Shown here piece by piece: positions 36,831 through 46,589 of a DNA stretch of 64,000 nt. Under the pieces are notes generated by a model. It was not told the DNA's origin and did no database searches. It saw nothing but the letters and a program-made list of their open reading frames with translations. Both the position numbers and the translations under genes were made by a program. The DNA lies in assembly GCF_009707865.1 (NCBI RefSeq), contig NZ_WMBA01000006.1:111641-175640 (forward strand), written 5' to 3'. Each line of letters starts with the position of its first letter. Within the stretch, counting starts at the first letter, position 1. This DNA comes from Amycolatopsis pithecellobii. GTDB taxonomy: Bacteria > Actinomycetota > Actinomycetes > Mycobacteriales > Pseudonocardiaceae.

Positions 36831-37748
36831 CTAGTCGACCTTCTGTTGTTCTTCCACCACAGGCTTTTCCGTGCTGAGCAGTTCGGGCGCTTCACGGGGG
36901 CCGCGCCGACGGGCGAGGAAGAAGTACGCCATCGCGCCGACGAAAACCAGTGCGGAGGTCCAGTTGTTCACACGCAGGCCGAGGATATGGTTGGCGTTGT
37001 CGGTGCGCAGCAGCTCGATCCAGAACCGGCCGAGTGTGTAGCCCGCGACGTACAGCGCGAACGCGCGGCCGTGCCCGAGCTTGAGCCGCCGGTCCATCCA
37101 GACCACGAACCCGGCGACCGCGAGGTTCCACAGCAGCTCGTACAGGAACGTCGGCTGCACCGGGCTGTCCGGCAACGGGATGCTGCCGAAGGCGACGCCG
37201 TTCGGGCCCTGATCCGGGATCGACGGATTGCTCGGGTCGAAACGCTGGTAGATCTCCAGGCCCCAGGGCAAAGTGGTGTGTGCGCCGTAGAGCTCCTGGT
37301 TGAAGTAGTTGCCGAGGCGGCCGATCGCCTGCGCGGCCACGATCCCCGGCGCGATCGCGTCCGCCATGGCCGGCAACGGGATTCCCTTGCGGCGGCAGCC
37401 GATCCACGCACCCAGACCACCCAGCGCGATGGCGCCCCAGATGCCCAGCCCGCCGTCCCAGATGTAGAGGGCCTTGATCGGGTCCTTGCCCGCGCCGAAG
37501 TACAGCTGCGAGTCGGTGATGACGTGATACAACCGCCCGCCGACGATGCCGAAGGGCACCGCGAACACGGCGATGTCGACGACCGCGCCCTTGGTCCCGC
37601 CCCGCTCCTGCCAGCGGCGCTCTCCCCACCAGATGGCGAGGATGATGCCCGCGATGATGCACAGAGCGTAAGCCCGGATCGGGATCGGCCCCAGGTGCCA
37701 GACACCCCGGTCGGGGCTCGGAATCGTCGCGAGGAAGACGGTGTGCAC
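36831..37748 (-). CDS. lgt: Prolipoprotein diacylglyceryl transferase
   Basis: A 305-residue membrane enzyme that adds diacylglycerol from phosphatidylglycerol to the lipobox cysteine of prolipoproteins. The Lgt signature is GRLGNYFNQELYG (143-155), preceded by GGRLYHVITD; about seven membrane helices are seen. A charged tail (STEKPVVEEQQKVD) is extra. The GTG at 37748 is leaderless (TACGGT at 37755-37760), so 14 upstream residues are discarded. The window contains at least two likely substrates, the BtuF-type and the 61.5-kb lipoproteins. Confidence 0.94.
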   Translation of the reverse strand: MHTVFLATIPSPDRGVWHLGPIPIRAYALCIIAGIILAIWWGERRWQERGGTKGAVVDIAVFAVPFGIVGGRLYHVITDSQLYFGAGKDPIKALYIWDGGLGIWGAIALGGLGAWIGCRRKGIPLPAMADAIAPGIVAAQAIGRLGNYFNQELYGAHTTLPWGLEIYQRFDPSNPSIPDQGPNGVAFGSIPLPDSPVQPTFLYELLWNLAVAGFVVWMDRRLKLGHGRAFALYVAGYTLGRFWIELLRTDNANHILGLRVNNWTSALVFVGAMAYFFLARRRGPREAPELLSTEKPVVEEQQKVD

Positions 37749-37831
37749 GGGGCCACCGTAGCCTGTGCCGGTAACGTCCCCGTGTGACACCTCGGCTGCG
37801 GCCGGGTCCGGGGCCCGGCGTTGTCAGCTGA

Positions 37832-38005
37832 TTACTGCGACTCACGCCGGTTGAGCAGGGCCGAACCGATCGCGAGCACGCACGCCACAGCGAAGATCGC
37901 CGTCAGCCACACCTGTCCACCGCGCACCACGTTGAAGATCCCGCCGCCGGCCATGAGCACGGCCATCAGGATGTTGCGGGTCTGCAGGGGCGTCGGCTTG
38001 GCCAT
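37832..38005 (-). CDS. Small two-helix membrane protein
   Basis: A 57-residue protein, MAKPTPLQTRNILMAVLMAG at the start, with two hydrophobic stretches (about 12-25 and 33-50) and a charged NRRESQ end. AAAGG lies about 10 bases before the ATG at 38005. I do not recognise a named family; similar small proteins occur between lgt and trp genes in related actinomycetes as far as I recall. It is probably in the same transcript as the Uma2 gene upstream (24 bases between). Confidence 0.7.
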   Translation of the reverse strand: MAKPTPLQTRNILMAVLMAGGGIFNVVRGGQVWLTAIFAVACVLAIGSALLNRRESQ

Positions 38006-38029
38006 GCCGGCCAGCCTTTCACACGGCGG

Positions 38030-38596
38030 TCAGCCGCCGAGATCCACGGTGGCGGCGACCGGGCGGGTGAGGCTGAGCTTGCCGTCCGTGCTGCGGGTGA
38101 TCTCGCGGTACCCGCCCTCGGTGAGCTCGTACAGCGTGGCCTCCACCGGCCGCGGCGCGGCGTTGACGAGCAGGTAGTAGGGGATCTTCGCCTCGGTGTA
38201 CAGCTCGCGCTTGAGGATCCGGTCCTGCACCTTGGTGGACGGCGACTCGATCTCCACAGCGAGCAGCACATCAGTCGCCGAGAAGTAGACGACATTCTCG
38301 TCCGGGCAGGTCACGATCACCAGATCCGGGATGAGCACTCGCCGGTCACCCATGCGGACATTCACCCCGGGCAACAGCTCGGCGTCCGAACCGATCGCGC
38401 CATGCAGCCCCAGTTGAAGCCGCCGCAGGATGCGTTGATGCCGTGCTGCTGGAGCGGGGCTCACCAGGAGCGTCCCGTCGACCAGCTCGACGCGGCTACC
38501 CGAGTCCTCGGGCAGCTCGAAGAAATCCTCGACGGTCCACTCGCCAGGGTGCCAAGGAACGAGATACTCAGGCTCGATATCAGGCACTGCGGCCAC
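38030..38596 (-). CDS. Uma2 family putative restriction endonuclease-like protein
   Basis: A 188-residue protein of the Uma2 family (PD-(D/E)xK nuclease fold) found in many copies in actinomycetes and cyanobacteria; role unknown. Seen are the N-terminal WTVEDFFELPEDSGSRVELVDG, then VLIPDLVIV with the catalytic-type Asp and LLAVEIESPSTKVQDR with the ExE-type residues. I chose the GTG at 38596 because GGAGGT stands 8 bases upstream; the longer frame to 38704 is not supported. It lies between trpA and the small membrane gene. Confidence 0.85.
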   Translation of the reverse strand: MAAVPDIEPEYLVPWHPGEWTVEDFFELPEDSGSRVELVDGTLLVSPAPAARHQRILRRLQLGLHGAIGSDAELLPGVNVRMGDRRVLIPDLVIVTCPDENVVYFSATDVLLAVEIESPSTKVQDRILKRELYTEAKIPYYLLVNAAPRPVEATLYELTEGGYREITRSTDGKLSLTRPVAATVDLGG

Positions 38597-38719
38597 GTTA
38601 GCTGACCTCCGCATCTGACGAGAACAGCCCGGCATGACAAGTCTGACATATCGACCCCCGCTTTCGGCGAAACATGGGGTCACCTTGCCACTACCCACCG
38701 ACATTTCCGCCGGTGCACG

Positions 38720-39505
38720 TCAGGCGGGGATCGGCTGGCGCACGCCTTCCGCGAGCTCCGCGCTCAGCGCGCGCACGGCCTCGGCGCTCTCGGCGGCCTT
38801 CGTCACCAGAGCGGACCCGACGATGACCGCGTCCGCGAAACCGGCGACCTCCGCCGCCTGCTCGCGGGACCGCACACCCAGCCCGACTCCGATCGGCAGG
38901 TTCGTGTGCGCACGCGCGCGGCGGACCAGCTCCGCCGCGCCGGCACCGACCTGGTCCCGTGCCCCCGTCACACCCATGACCGCCGTCGCGTACAGGAAGC
39001 CGGAAGCCGACCGGGCGGTGAGATCGATCCGCTCCTCCGACGATGACGGCGCCACCAGGAAGATCCGGTCCAGCCCGTGCTCTTTCGACGCGGACAGCCA
39101 CTCGGCCGCCTCGTCGGGGATCAGATCCGGCGTGATCATGCCCAGCCCACCGGCGGCGGCGAGGTCACGCGCGAACCGGTCCACGCCGTAGCGGCGAACC
39201 GGGTTCCAGTACGTCATCACGACGGCCCGGCCACCGCGCGCGGACACCGACTCGACGACCTCGAACAGCTGCTTGAGCCGGAATCCCTGCTTGAGCGCGG
39301 TGTCCGCGGCGAGCTGGATGGTCGGCCCGTCCATCACCGGGTCCGAATACGGCATACCGACCTCGACGAGATCCGCGCCGCCGTCGATCATCGCCGCGAG
39401 CATGTCCTTCGAGCCTTCGACGCTCGGGTACCCGGCGGGCAGGTACCCGACCAGCGCGGCCCGGCTTTCACCGCGGGTCTGCTCGAACAAGGCCTGCAAA
39501 CTCAT
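38720..39505 (-). CDS. trpA: Tryptophan synthase alpha subunit
   Basis: A 261-residue TIM barrel that cleaves indole-3-glycerol phosphate to indole. Conserved blocks include ALVGYLPAGYPS, LVEVGMPYSDPVMDGPTIQ with the catalytic Glu/Asp, MTYWNPVRRYGV and a phosphate-binding GVGLGVRSREQA and ADAVIVGSALV. The ATG at 39505 is chosen; an in-frame GTG at 39517 would add four residues. It starts 15 bases after the trpB stop and ends the trp operon. Confidence 0.95.
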   Translation of the reverse strand: MSLQALFEQTRGESRAALVGYLPAGYPSVEGSKDMLAAMIDGGADLVEVGMPYSDPVMDGPTIQLAADTALKQGFRLKQLFEVVESVSARGGRAVVMTYWNPVRRYGVDRFARDLAAAGGLGMITPDLIPDEAAEWLSASKEHGLDRIFLVAPSSSEERIDLTARSASGFLYATAVMGVTGARDQVGAGAAELVRRARAHTNLPIGVGLGVRSREQAAEVAGFADAVIVGSALVTKAAESAEAVRALSAELAEGVRQPIPA

Positions 39506-39515
39506 CCTTCCCCCC

Positions 39516-39559
39516 ACCCGTCACCCACCGCCGCCCTCAACGGAGGCGCTCTGCGCCGC
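39516..39559 (-). repeat. Dispersed hairpin repeat, copy C, within the trpB 3' end
   Basis: In the trpB sense: hairpin GGCGC-AGA-GCGCC (39557-39545), then TCCGTTGAGGGCGGCGG and GGGTGACGGGTGG. It supplies the last codons of trpB ([12 protein letters not shown]) and its TGA stop, and runs to the ribosome-binding region of trpA. Confidence 0.7.
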
Positions 39560-40768
39560 AGTATCGACCAGGCCGAACCACTTCGCCGCCGTGTCCATGT
39601 CCTTGTCACCGCGGCCGGACAGGTTCACCAGGATCAGCGCCGAGCGCCCGAGCTCGCGGCCCAGCTGGAGCGCACCGGCCAGCGCGTGCGCGGACTCGAT
39701 CGCCGGGATGATGCCCTCGGTCCGCGCGAGCAGCTTGAACGCGTCCATTGCTTCAGCGTCGGTGATCGGCCGGTACTCGGCGCGGCCCGAATCCTTGAGC
39801 CACGAGTGTTCCGGCCCGACGCCGGGGTAGTCGAGGCCGGCGGAGATCGAGTGCGATTCCAGCGTCTGGCCGTCCTCGTCCTGCAGCAGGTACGACATCG
39901 CGCCGTGCAGGTTGCCGGGGGTGCCCTCGGTGAGCGTCGCGCCGTGGCGGCCGCTCTCCAGGCCCTCGCCACCCGGCTCGAAGCCGACGAGCCGGACATC
40001 CGGGTCGTCGATGAAGCCGTGGAAAATGCCGATCGCGTTGGACCCGCCGCCGACGCACGCGGCGACGGCGTCGGGCAGCCGCCCGGTCTGCTCCAGGACC
40101 TGTGCCCTGGCTTCCTCGCCGATCACCTTGTGGAAGTTGCGCACCATCGTCGGGAACGGGTACGGGCCGGCCGCCGTGCCGAACAGGTAGTGCGTCGTGT
40201 CGGCGTTGGTGACCCAGTCCCGCAGCGCCTCGTTGATCGCGTCCTTGAGCGTGCGCGAACCCGTCTTGACCGGCACGACCTCGGCGCCCAGCAGCCGCAT
40301 CCGTGCCACGTTCAGCGCCTGACGCTCGGTGTCGACCTCGCCCATGTAGATCACGCACTCGAGGTCCAGCAGCGCGCACGCGGTGGCGGTGGCGACGCCG
40401 TGCTGGCCGGCCCCGGTCTCGGCGATGACCCGCTTCTTGCCCATCCGCTTGGTGAGCAATGCCTGGCCCAGCACATTGTTGATCTTGTGGGAGCCGGTGT
40501 GGTTGAGGTCCTCGCGCTTGAGGAAGACCCGCGCGCCACCGGCGTGTTCGCCGAAGCGCGGCGCTTCGGTCAGCAGGCTCGGCCGGCCGGCGTAGTCGCG
40601 CAGCAGCCGCTTGAACTCGCCGGTGAACGCCGGGTCGGCACGAGCCTTGTCGTACTCGGTGGCCACCTCGTCGACGACCCCGATGAGCGCCTCGGGCATG
40701 AACCGGCCGCCGTACCGGCCGCCGTAGTAGCCACGCTCGTCGGGGTCGTGCTCGGTGCGCTCGGTCAT
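39521..40768 (-). CDS. trpB: Tryptophan synthase beta subunit
   Basis: A 415-residue PLP enzyme that joins indole and serine. Seen are [15 protein letters not shown], the PLP-lysine motif [21 protein letters not shown], and the PLP-phosphate loop [12 protein letters not shown]. The C-terminal [12 protein letters not shown] lies in a dispersed repeat and looks like a recent extension after the normal end (AKWFGLVD). The ATG overlaps the trpC stop (ATGA). It forms the alpha2-beta2 complex with TrpA. Confidence 0.96.
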   Translation of the reverse strand: MTERTEHDPDERGYYGGRYGGRFMPEALIGVVDEVATEYDKARADPAFTGEFKRLLRDYAGRPSLLTEAPRFGEHAGGARVFLKREDLNHTGSHKINNVLGQALLTKRMGKKRVIAETGAGQHGVATATACALLDLECVIYMGEVDTERQALNVARMRLLGAEVVPVKTGSRTLKDAINEALRDWVTNADTTHYLFGTAAGPYPFPTMVRNFHKVIGEEARAQVLEQTGRLPDAVAACVGGGSNAIGIFHGFIDDPDVRLVGFEPGGEGLESGRHGATLTEGTPGNLHGAMSYLLQDEDGQTLESHSISAGLDYPGVGPEHSWLKDSGRAEYRPITDAEAMDAFKLLARTEGIIPAIESAHALAGALQLGRELGRSALILVNLSGRGDKDMDTAAKWFGLVDTAAQSASVEGGGG

Positions 40769-41574
40769 CGGGCCGGCCTCGGACAGGCGGGATGGGAACC
40801 CGCGGTGACCAGCTTGATCAGCGCACCCTTCGGGTCACCCGAGGTGACCAGACCCTCGCCGACCAGCACCGCGTCGGCACCGTGCCCGGCGTAGGCCATC
40901 AGATCACCGGGGCCGCGGACACCCGACTCGGCGATCTTGGTCACGTCGAAGGGCAGCCCGGGGGCGAGCCTGCCGAACGCGTCGCGGTCCACTTCGAGGG
41001 TGTGCAGGTTGCGCGCGTTGATGCCGATGATCTGGGCGCCCGCTTCCAGCGCGCGGTCCGCCTCCTCGGCGTTGTGTACCTCGACCAGCGCGGCCATGCC
41101 CAGCGACTCGACCCGGTCGAGCAACGAGACCAGCGCGTTCTGCTCCAGTGCCGCGACGATCAGCAGCACCATGTCCGCGCCGTGCGCGCGGGCCTCGTGC
41201 ACCTGGTACGGGCTGACGACGAAATCCTTGCGCAGCAAGGGAACGTCCACCACGGCACGGACGGCGTCGAAGTCGGCGAGCGAACCGCCGAACCGGCGCT
41301 GCTCGGTGAGCACGCTGATCACGCGCGCCCCGGCCTCTTCGTAGTCCCTGGCCAGTGCGGCCGGATCGGCGATCGTCGCGAGCGCACCCTTCGACGGGCT
41401 GCGGCGCTTGACCTCCGCGATGACCCCTATCGACGACTCGCGCAGCGCACCCGCGGCATCCCGCGGCGGGGCCGCCTTGGTGGCGCGAACCTTCAACTCG
41501 TCGAACGGCAGTGCTTTCTCGCGCTCGGCGAGGTCGACGCGGACACCGGCGATGATTTCCTCGAGAACGCTCAC
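40765..41574 (-). CDS. trpC: Indole-3-glycerol phosphate synthase
   Basis: A 269-residue TIM barrel that closes the indole ring from CdRP. Seen are the N-terminal [29 protein letters not shown] with the catalytic Glu and Lys, [38 protein letters not shown] and [11 protein letters not shown]. The GTG start overlaps a short upstream frame ending in Trp-stop, and the stop overlaps trpB (ATGA). No trpD or trpF is in the window; in actinobacteria PriA (see hisA) covers TrpF. Confidence 0.95.
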   Translation of the reverse strand: MSVLEEIIAGVRVDLAEREKALPFDELKVRATKAAPPRDAAGALRESSIGVIAEVKRRSPSKGALATIADPAALARDYEEAGARVISVLTEQRRFGGSLADFDAVRAVVDVPLLRKDFVVSPYQVHEARAHGADMVLLIVAALEQNALVSLLDRVESLGMAALVEVHNAEEADRALEAGAQIIGINARNLHTLEVDRDAFGRLAPGLPFDVTKIAESGVRGPGDLMAYAGHGADAVLVGEGLVTSGDPKGALIKLVTAGSHPACPRPAR

Positions 41575-41627
41575 CAGGTGCCCCCGTTCCCGGACGCATC
41601 CAGATCTTCACTCGAAAGCTGGCTCAC
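41571..41627 (-). CDS. Possible short ORF coupled to trpC
   Basis: A GTG at 41627, with GAAGG 5 bases upstream, opens a frame of 18 residues ([18 protein letters not shown]) whose final TGG-TGA overlaps the trpC GTG. A single terminal Trp codon before the stop could slow ribosomes when tryptophan is scarce, yet there is no Trp run as in classical trpL. A chance frame is possible. Confidence 0.35.
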   Translation of the reverse strand: MSQLSSEDLDASGNGGTW

Positions 41628-41732
41628 AAACACCTTCCCCTTCCCGCAGAAAAGATGCTAGCCCGCGCATCATCACGGGCCGGTTCCGGGTCGAACATGC
41701 CTTGGCAGCAGCCAAAACCGTTCGGCTACTGC

Positions 41733-41778
41733 GCCAGCCCCTCACCCACCACCACCCTCAACGGACACAGTGCGCTCG
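41733..41778 (-). repeat. Dispersed hairpin repeat, copy D
   Basis: Sense direction (minus): a degenerate hairpin region CCGAGCGCACTGTG, then TCCGTTGAGGGTGGTGGTGG and a tail GTGAGGGGCTGGC. It lies 5 bases after the stop of the Trp-associated membrane gene. The 3' part matches copy B best; the stem has decayed. Confidence 0.65.
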
Positions 41779-41782
41779 GCTG

Positions 41783-42328
41783 CTATCGATCACTGGGGTC
41801 CTCGCCTTCGGAAAGTGCCTCCCACAGCTCAGTATCGGGGTCACGCGCCGACTTCTTCACGGTCGGTGCCGAATACCGAGCACCGAGTCGCGGCATCGTC
41901 CTGGCGTGCTTGGTGCTCATCAACCCGCCGGCGAGCACGAGAATTCCCGCCACCAAGGCGAGCCCACGGCCGAGGAACAGCTGCCACACCGGCGTACCGG
42001 GCGGAAACCCGCCGAACGACACGCCATCGACCGCGATCCAGCAGGCCCACAATCCGGCCACGGCGAGTACCACACCAAGTACCCGGCGTGGCCAGCCACC
42101 GGTCGCGACCGCACCGGCGACACCCGCGACCGCGAGGATGGCCAGCGGGACGAGTGCACCCGAATGATCCACACCCGTCTGGGTGGCCAGGATCATCCCG
42201 CGGACCCCGGCGTCACGTTCCTGTGCCGACCAGACGAGCCGAGACGAACCCCACAGCGCCGCCGCGCCGAGGACCAGCGCCGCGACGACCGTCCACAGTG
42301 GACGCTTACTGGGCGTTGGCGACGTCAT
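41783..42328 (-). CDS. Trp biosynthesis-associated membrane protein
   Basis: A 181-residue protein with about four hydrophobic segments ([66 protein letters not shown]), fitting the actinobacterial family always found between trpE and trpC. Its function is unproven; a role in uptake or enzyme anchoring has been guessed. It overlaps the end of trpE by 23 bases, so it is co-translated. A dispersed repeat copy follows the stop. Confidence 0.85.
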   Translation of the reverse strand: MTSPTPSKRPLWTVVAALVLGAAALWGSSRLVWSAQERDAGVRGMILATQTGVDHSGALVPLAILAVAGVAGAVATGGWPRRVLGVVLAVAGLWACWIAVDGVSFGGFPPGTPVWQLFLGRGLALVAGILVLAGGLMSTKHARTMPRLGARYSAPTVKKSARDPDTELWEALSEGEDPSDR

Positions 42329-43874
42329 CAGCGGGGTCCAGTGCCTTGGCCGGAGCCATGGTCTGGGCGGCGGCGACGGCGGAGAGCACCGTGCGCGCCT
42401 TGTTCAGCGACTCGGTGTCCTCGTAGTCGGCGACGGAATCGGCGACCACGCCGCCACCGGCCTGCACGTAGGCCCGGTTGTCCCGCAGCAGCGCGGTACG
42501 GATGGCGATGGCGGTGTCGGCGTCCCCGGCGAAGTCGAGGTACCCCACGACGCCGCCGTACAGGCCGCGGCGGACCGGCTCCAGCTCCTCGATCAACTCC
42601 ATCGCGCGCACCTTGGGTGCACCGGAAAGCGTGCCGGCCGGAAAGCACGCGGCCACCGCGTCGAACGCGGTGCGGTCGTCTCGCAGCTCCCCGGTCACGG
42701 TCGACACGATGTGCATCACATGGCTGTAGCGCTCGATGGTGAAGAAGTCGACGACGTGCACCGTGCCGGGCTTGCACACCTTGCCGAGGTCGTTGCGACC
42801 GAGGTCGACCAGCATCAGGTGTTCGGCGCGCTCCTTCTCGTCCGCGAGCAGATCCTTCGACAGCTGCGCGTCCTCCTCGGGATCCGCGCCGCGCCAACGG
42901 GTTCCGGCGATCGGGTGCGTGGTCGCGCGCCCGTCGTGCACGGTGACGAGCGATTCGGGGCTCGAGCCGACGATGTCGAAACCGTTCAGCCGCAGCAAGT
43001 ACATGTACGGGCTGGGGTTGGAGGTGCGCAGCACGCGGTAGATGTCCAGCGCGCTGGCCTCGTTCTCGATCTCGAACCGCTGCGACGGCACGACCTGGAA
43101 CGCCTCGCCCGCCTTGATCGCCTCGACGGCCTTGTCGACCGCCTCGTGGTAGTCCTCCTTCGTGCGGTGCCGCCGGAACTCCGGCGCCGGCCGGGAGAAC
43201 ACCGCGGTGGTGGACGGCGCGGCCTCGCGCAGGTGCTCGGTCATCCGCTCGAGCCGGCGGACCGCGTCGTCGTAGGCGGCATCGACACGGTCCGGCGAGT
43301 TGTCCCAGTTGACCGCGTTGGCGATGAGCGTGACGGTGCCCTCATGGTGGTCGAACGCCGCGAGGTCGGTGGCCAGCAACATCGTCAGCTCGGGGATGTC
43401 GAGATCCTTCCGGGCCAGCTCGGGCAGCTTTTCCAGCCAGCGCACGGCGTCGTAGCCGATGTAGCCGACCATGCCGCCGGTCAGCGGCGGCAGGCCGGGC
43501 AGCGGCTCCGTATGCAGCGCGGCGACGGTCTCACGCAGCATCTGCAGCGGATTGCCCTCGGTGGGCAGGCCGACTGGCTGCGTCCCCGTCCACACCGCCT
43601 GGCCGTCGCGCACCGTCAGCGCGGCGGGACTGTGCACGCCGATGAACGACCACCGTGACCAGGACTGCCCGTTCTCCGCGGACTCGAACAGGAACGTGCC
43701 GGGGCGGTCCGCGGCCAGCTTGCGGTACACGCCGATGGGGGTCTCCCCGTCGGCGAGCAGCCGCCGGACGACCGGGATCACCCGGCGCCCCTCGGAGAGC
43801 GCGCGGAACTCGTCCCGGGACGGGCTCACGGAACCGAGCCCATCGGCGGAATTCGCGGAGTAGCCAGTGACCAT
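42306..43874 (-). CDS. trpE: Anthranilate synthase component I
   Basis: A 522-residue chorismate-utilising enzyme that makes anthranilate with a glutamine amidotransferase partner (TrpG, not in the window). Seen are the conserved [27 protein letters not shown], and [18 protein letters not shown] blocks of the chorismate-binding domain. The N-terminal allosteric Trp site is normally LLES-like and here reads [17 protein letters not shown]. The ATG at 43874 is leaderless (TAGGCT at 43881-43886). It heads the trp operon. Confidence 0.94.
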   Translation of the reverse strand: MVTGYSANSADGLGSVSPSRDEFRALSEGRRVIPVVRRLLADGETPIGVYRKLAADRPGTFLFESAENGQSWSRWSFIGVHSPAALTVRDGQAVWTGTQPVGLPTEGNPLQMLRETVAALHTEPLPGLPPLTGGMVGYIGYDAVRWLEKLPELARKDLDIPELTMLLATDLAAFDHHEGTVTLIANAVNWDNSPDRVDAAYDDAVRRLERMTEHLREAAPSTTAVFSRPAPEFRRHRTKEDYHEAVDKAVEAIKAGEAFQVVPSQRFEIENEASALDIYRVLRTSNPSPYMYLLRLNGFDIVGSSPESLVTVHDGRATTHPIAGTRWRGADPEEDAQLSKDLLADEKERAEHLMLVDLGRNDLGKVCKPGTVHVVDFFTIERYSHVMHIVSTVTGELRDDRTAFDAVAACFPAGTLSGAPKVRAMELIEELEPVRRGLYGGVVGYLDFAGDADTAIAIRTALLRDNRAYVQAGGGVVADSVADYEDTESLNKARTVLSAVAAAQTMAPAKALDPADDVANAQ

Positions 43875-43941
43875 GCGAAAAGCCTAGCCACGTGAAGCTG
43901 ACCGTCCGGGGCCGGTTGCCGGGGCATTCCCCGCCGCCGAT

Positions 43942-43961
43942 AATTCATGTTTCGTTGAATT
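43942..43961. promoter_or_regulatory. Candidate TetR operator and promoter
   Basis: AATTCA and TGAATT (8 bases apart) form an inverted repeat covering the TTGAAT -35 box (43955-43960) of the tetR gene; CATGAT (43978-43983) lies 17 bases on and 6 before the GTG. Autoregulation is inferred. Confidence 0.5.
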
Positions 43962-43989
43962 TCACCTCCGTGCGGGTCATGATGGAGCG

Positions 43990-44619
43990 GTGAGCACACC
44001 GGAACAACCGAAGACGGGCAAGCGGCGCGGGCGGCGTCCTGCCGGGCAGGACACCCGCACCGCGCTGCTCGATGCCGCCCGCGTGGAGTTCTCCGAGAAC
44101 GGCTACGAAGGGGCCACGGTACGCGCCATCGCCGCCAGGGCGGGTACTGACGCGGCCATGGTCAACCACTGGTTCGGCAGCAAGGAGTCACTCTTCGCAC
44201 AGGCCGTGCTCCAGTTGCCGTTCAACCCCCAGGACGTCATCACCGAGTTGCTCGACGGGGATGTCGACACGCTCGGCGAGCGGATCATCCGCCGCTTCGT
44301 GACCGCGTGGGACTCCACAGCGGGCGGTACCTTCCCCGCACTCGTCCGAAGCCTGGCCAGTCATGACCAAGCCGCGATCGGCCTACGGGACTTCATGATC
44401 GCTAACATCCTCGACCGGATCATGAGCCGGATCGAAGCTGATCACCCCCAGTTGCGCGCCACATTGTGCGCCTCGCAGTTGATAGGCATCGGCATGGCGC
44501 GCTATGTCGCACCATTCGAACCACTCGGTTCGGCCGATGTCGAAACCGTGGCGGCCGCGGTCGCGCCGACGTTGCAGCGCTACCTCACCGGCGACCTCGG
44601 TTCCGTCAGTTCGAATTGA
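43990..44619 (+). CDS. TetR family transcriptional regulator
   Basis: A 209-residue regulator: basic N-terminal tail (GKRRGRRP), HTH (AALLDAARVEFSENGYEGATVRAIAARAGTDAAMVNHWFGSKESLF) and a C-terminal ligand domain of the TetR_C_17-like type common near transport genes. The ligand is unknown. The start is GTG at 43990. Divergent from trpE by 115 bases, with an operator-like dyad at its own promoter; trpE may share it. The gene ends 14 bases inside the end of the opposite small gene. Confidence 0.88.
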   Translation: MSTPEQPKTGKRRGRRPAGQDTRTALLDAARVEFSENGYEGATVRAIAARAGTDAAMVNHWFGSKESLFAQAVLQLPFNPQDVITELLDGDVDTLGERIIRRFVTAWDSTAGGTFPALVRSLASHDQAAIGLRDFMIANILDRIMSRIEADHPQLRATLCASQLIGIGMARYVAPFEPLGSADVETVAAAVAPTLQRYLTGDLGSVSSN

Positions 44620-44929
44620 CCGGAACCGCTGACACGGTCGTTTTCTCCCCCGCCAGACCCAGCCTGCGCATGGCAGCCTCGACGTCGCTCACGTGCGCGA
44701 CCGCGATACGTTCCGCCGAGCGCAGCGAAAACCTTGCGGTATCAAGCAACTGGCGCAGATCCTCACTGTCTGTTGTGGACAGTTCTCCAGGATTGTCCAT
44801 GTCGGCGCGCAACACGTCGTCCACGGCCCTGTCGATGGCCAGCACCCCGTCCATCGCGTCGTCGAGCCGGTTGACCAACTGCCGCGCCCTACCGCGCAAT
44901 TGTTCGTAATAGAGCCGCGTATCGCTCAT
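44606..44929 (-). CDS. Small helical protein of unknown function
   Basis: A 107-residue protein that looks all-helical (YYEQLRGRARQLVNRLDDAMDGVLAIDRAVDDVLRA, LRQLLDTARFSLRSAERIAVAHVSDVEAAMRRL). The ATG at 44929 has GAAAGG 8 bases upstream; a GTG two codons further up is less likely. No membrane segment or signal peptide is seen. I do not recognise a family. It is a single gene on the minus strand between tetR and hisI. Confidence 0.7.
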   Translation of the reverse strand: MSDTRLYYEQLRGRARQLVNRLDDAMDGVLAIDRAVDDVLRADMDNPGELSTTDSEDLRQLLDTARFSLRSAERIAVAHVSDVEAAMRRLGLAGEKTTVSAVPVNSN

Positions 44930-45059
44930 GATCACTACCTTTCGGAACTAGTGGGAAACCTTGTGACCCATAGAGTTCCGAAAGAAGTCGGCCTTGGCAA
45001 CGAATCAGACAACGCGATTGGAAGTTCACCCGTAAGATCGATTTGGCGGGTTTCCGCGG

Positions 45060-45416
45060 TCAGCCGCGGTCGTCCGCGAGCACCAGTCTTTCCGCGGTGT
45101 CGAAACAACTCCGGGTGCCGGTGTGGCACGCGGGCCCGACCTGATCGACCCGCACGAGCACCGTGTCGGCGTCACAGTCGAGGCGCACCTCGCGCACGTG
45201 CTGGGTGTGCCCCGAGGTCTCCCCCTTGACCCACAACTCGTTGCGGCTACGGGAAAAGTACGTGCCACGGCGAGTGGTGAGGGTGGCTTCCAGCGCTTCG
45301 TCGTTCATCCACGCGACCATCAGCACGTCCGAGGTCTCGTGATCGACGACGACGGCGCAGATGAGCCCGTCGGCGTTGCGCTTGAGCCGCGCCGCGAGTT
45401 CCGGCTCGAGGCTCAT
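45060..45416 (-). CDS. hisI: Phosphoribosyl-AMP cyclohydrolase
   Basis: A 118-residue zinc enzyme of histidine synthesis, hydrolysing the adenine ring of PR-AMP. The blocks [30 protein letters not shown], the Mg-binding DCDADT and zinc-ligand [12 protein letters not shown] are present. It is the single-domain form; the pyrophosphohydrolase HisE is not in the window. The ATG overlaps the preceding membrane-protein stop by 4 bases. Confidence 0.95.
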   Translation of the reverse strand: MSLEPELAARLKRNADGLICAVVVDHETSDVLMVAWMNDEALEATLTTRRGTYFSRSRNELWVKGETSGHTQHVREVRLDCDADTVLVRVDQVGPACHTGTRSCFDTAERLVLADDRG

Positions 45417-45790
45417 GCCGCGTCTCCCAGCAGATAGCGCCGCATGGGGCCGGAGTTCAGCAGCACCCAGGTGTAGATATACCCGATCGCCAGCAGCGCC
45501 GAGAACAGCTTGAACCCCAGCACGGCACCGGCCAGCAACAGGAACGCATGCAGCAACCCGAGTAACGCCGCCACGACGAAGCCGAGGAAGCGGGCCGAGG
45601 GCATCCGCAACGCAAGCCCTCCGGCGACGAGCCCACCGAGGACGACGCTCGCGACCGGCAGCAACAGCGTGCGCGGCGAGGCGTCCGACGTGGTCACGAT
45701 GACGATGCCGAGCACGAGGTACGCGAGGCCGAGCCCGACCAGCAATGCCATCGCCAGCTTCACCTCGATGGCGACCGACCTGAGTTTCAC
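45413..45790 (-). CDS. Four-helix membrane protein in the his operon
   Basis: A 125-residue protein with four hydrophobic segments ([78 protein letters not shown]). No known motif; I do not recognise a named family. It overlaps hisF (start) and hisI (end) by 4 bases each, so it is part of the operon. A role in transport or a structural partner is unproven. Confidence 0.78.
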   Translation of the reverse strand: MKLRSVAIEVKLAMALLVGLGLAYLVLGIVIVTTSDASPRTLLLPVASVVLGGLVAGGLALRMPSARFLGFVVAALLGLLHAFLLLAGAVLGFKLFSALLAIGYIYTWVLLNSGPMRRYLLGDAA

Positions 45791-46545
45791 CGGATCTCGA
45801 CTCCCCCGGCGCGCAAGGCGGCCTTCACGTCACCGATCTTCAACTGTCCAAAGTGGAACACGCTGGCCGCCAGCACGGCGTCCGCCCCGGCCTTGACCGC
45901 GGGCAGGAAATGTTCGACCGCACCCGCGCCGCCGCTGGCGATCACCGGCACCCGCACGACCTTGCGCGTCAGCTCGATGAGTTCCAGATCGAATCCGTTC
46001 TTCGTGCCGTCCGCGTCCATCGAATTGAGCAGGATTTCGCCGACGCCCAGCTCCTCACCGCGCGCCGCCCACTCGACCGCGTCGATGCCGGTGCCCTTGC
46101 GCCCGCCGTGGGTGGTCACCTCGAAACCTGACGGGGTCTCGGCCCGGCGCGCGTCGACCGACAGCACGATGCACTGCGCACCGAACCGCCGCGACGCCTC
46201 GTGCAGAAACTCCGGTCGGGCGATCGCGGCCGTGTTGATGCTCACCTTGTCCGCCCCCGCGCGCAGCAGCCGGTCGACGTCGTCGCAGGTGCGCACGCCG
46301 CCGCCGACGGTCAGCGGGATGAATACCTGCTCGGCCGTGCGGCGCACCACGTCATAGGTGGTCTCCCGGTTACCGGAAGACGCCGTGACGTCGAGGAAGG
46401 TCAGCTCGTCGGCACCCTCCGCGTCGTACACGCGGGCCAGCTCGACCGGGTCACCGGCGTCACGCAGATCGGCGAAGTTGACACCCTTCACGACCCGCCC
46501 TGCGTCAACATCGAGACACGGGATGACCCTTACGGCTACGGACAT
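45787..46545 (-). CDS. hisF: Imidazole glycerol phosphate synthase, cyclase subunit
   Basis: A 252-residue TIM barrel that works with HisH to make imidazole glycerol phosphate and AICAR. Seen are [18 protein letters not shown] (catalytic-type Asp), [30 protein letters not shown], and the second catalytic Asp in [14 protein letters not shown]. The ATG is leaderless (TATCCT at 46553-46558, 7 bases upstream). The divergent NIPA-like gene starts 44 bases away, also leaderless. Confidence 0.95.
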   Translation of the reverse strand: MSVAVRVIPCLDVDAGRVVKGVNFADLRDAGDPVELARVYDAEGADELTFLDVTASSGNRETTYDVVRRTAEQVFIPLTVGGGVRTCDDVDRLLRAGADKVSINTAAIARPEFLHEASRRFGAQCIVLSVDARRAETPSGFEVTTHGGRKGTGIDAVEWAARGEELGVGEILLNSMDADGTKNGFDLELIELTRKVVRVPVIASGGAGAVEHFLPAVKAGADAVLAASVFHFGQLKIGDVKAALRAGGVEIR

Positions 46546-46589
46546 AATCCCCAGGATATCCGCGCACAGTTGCCGCCTAGGGTGGCGGG

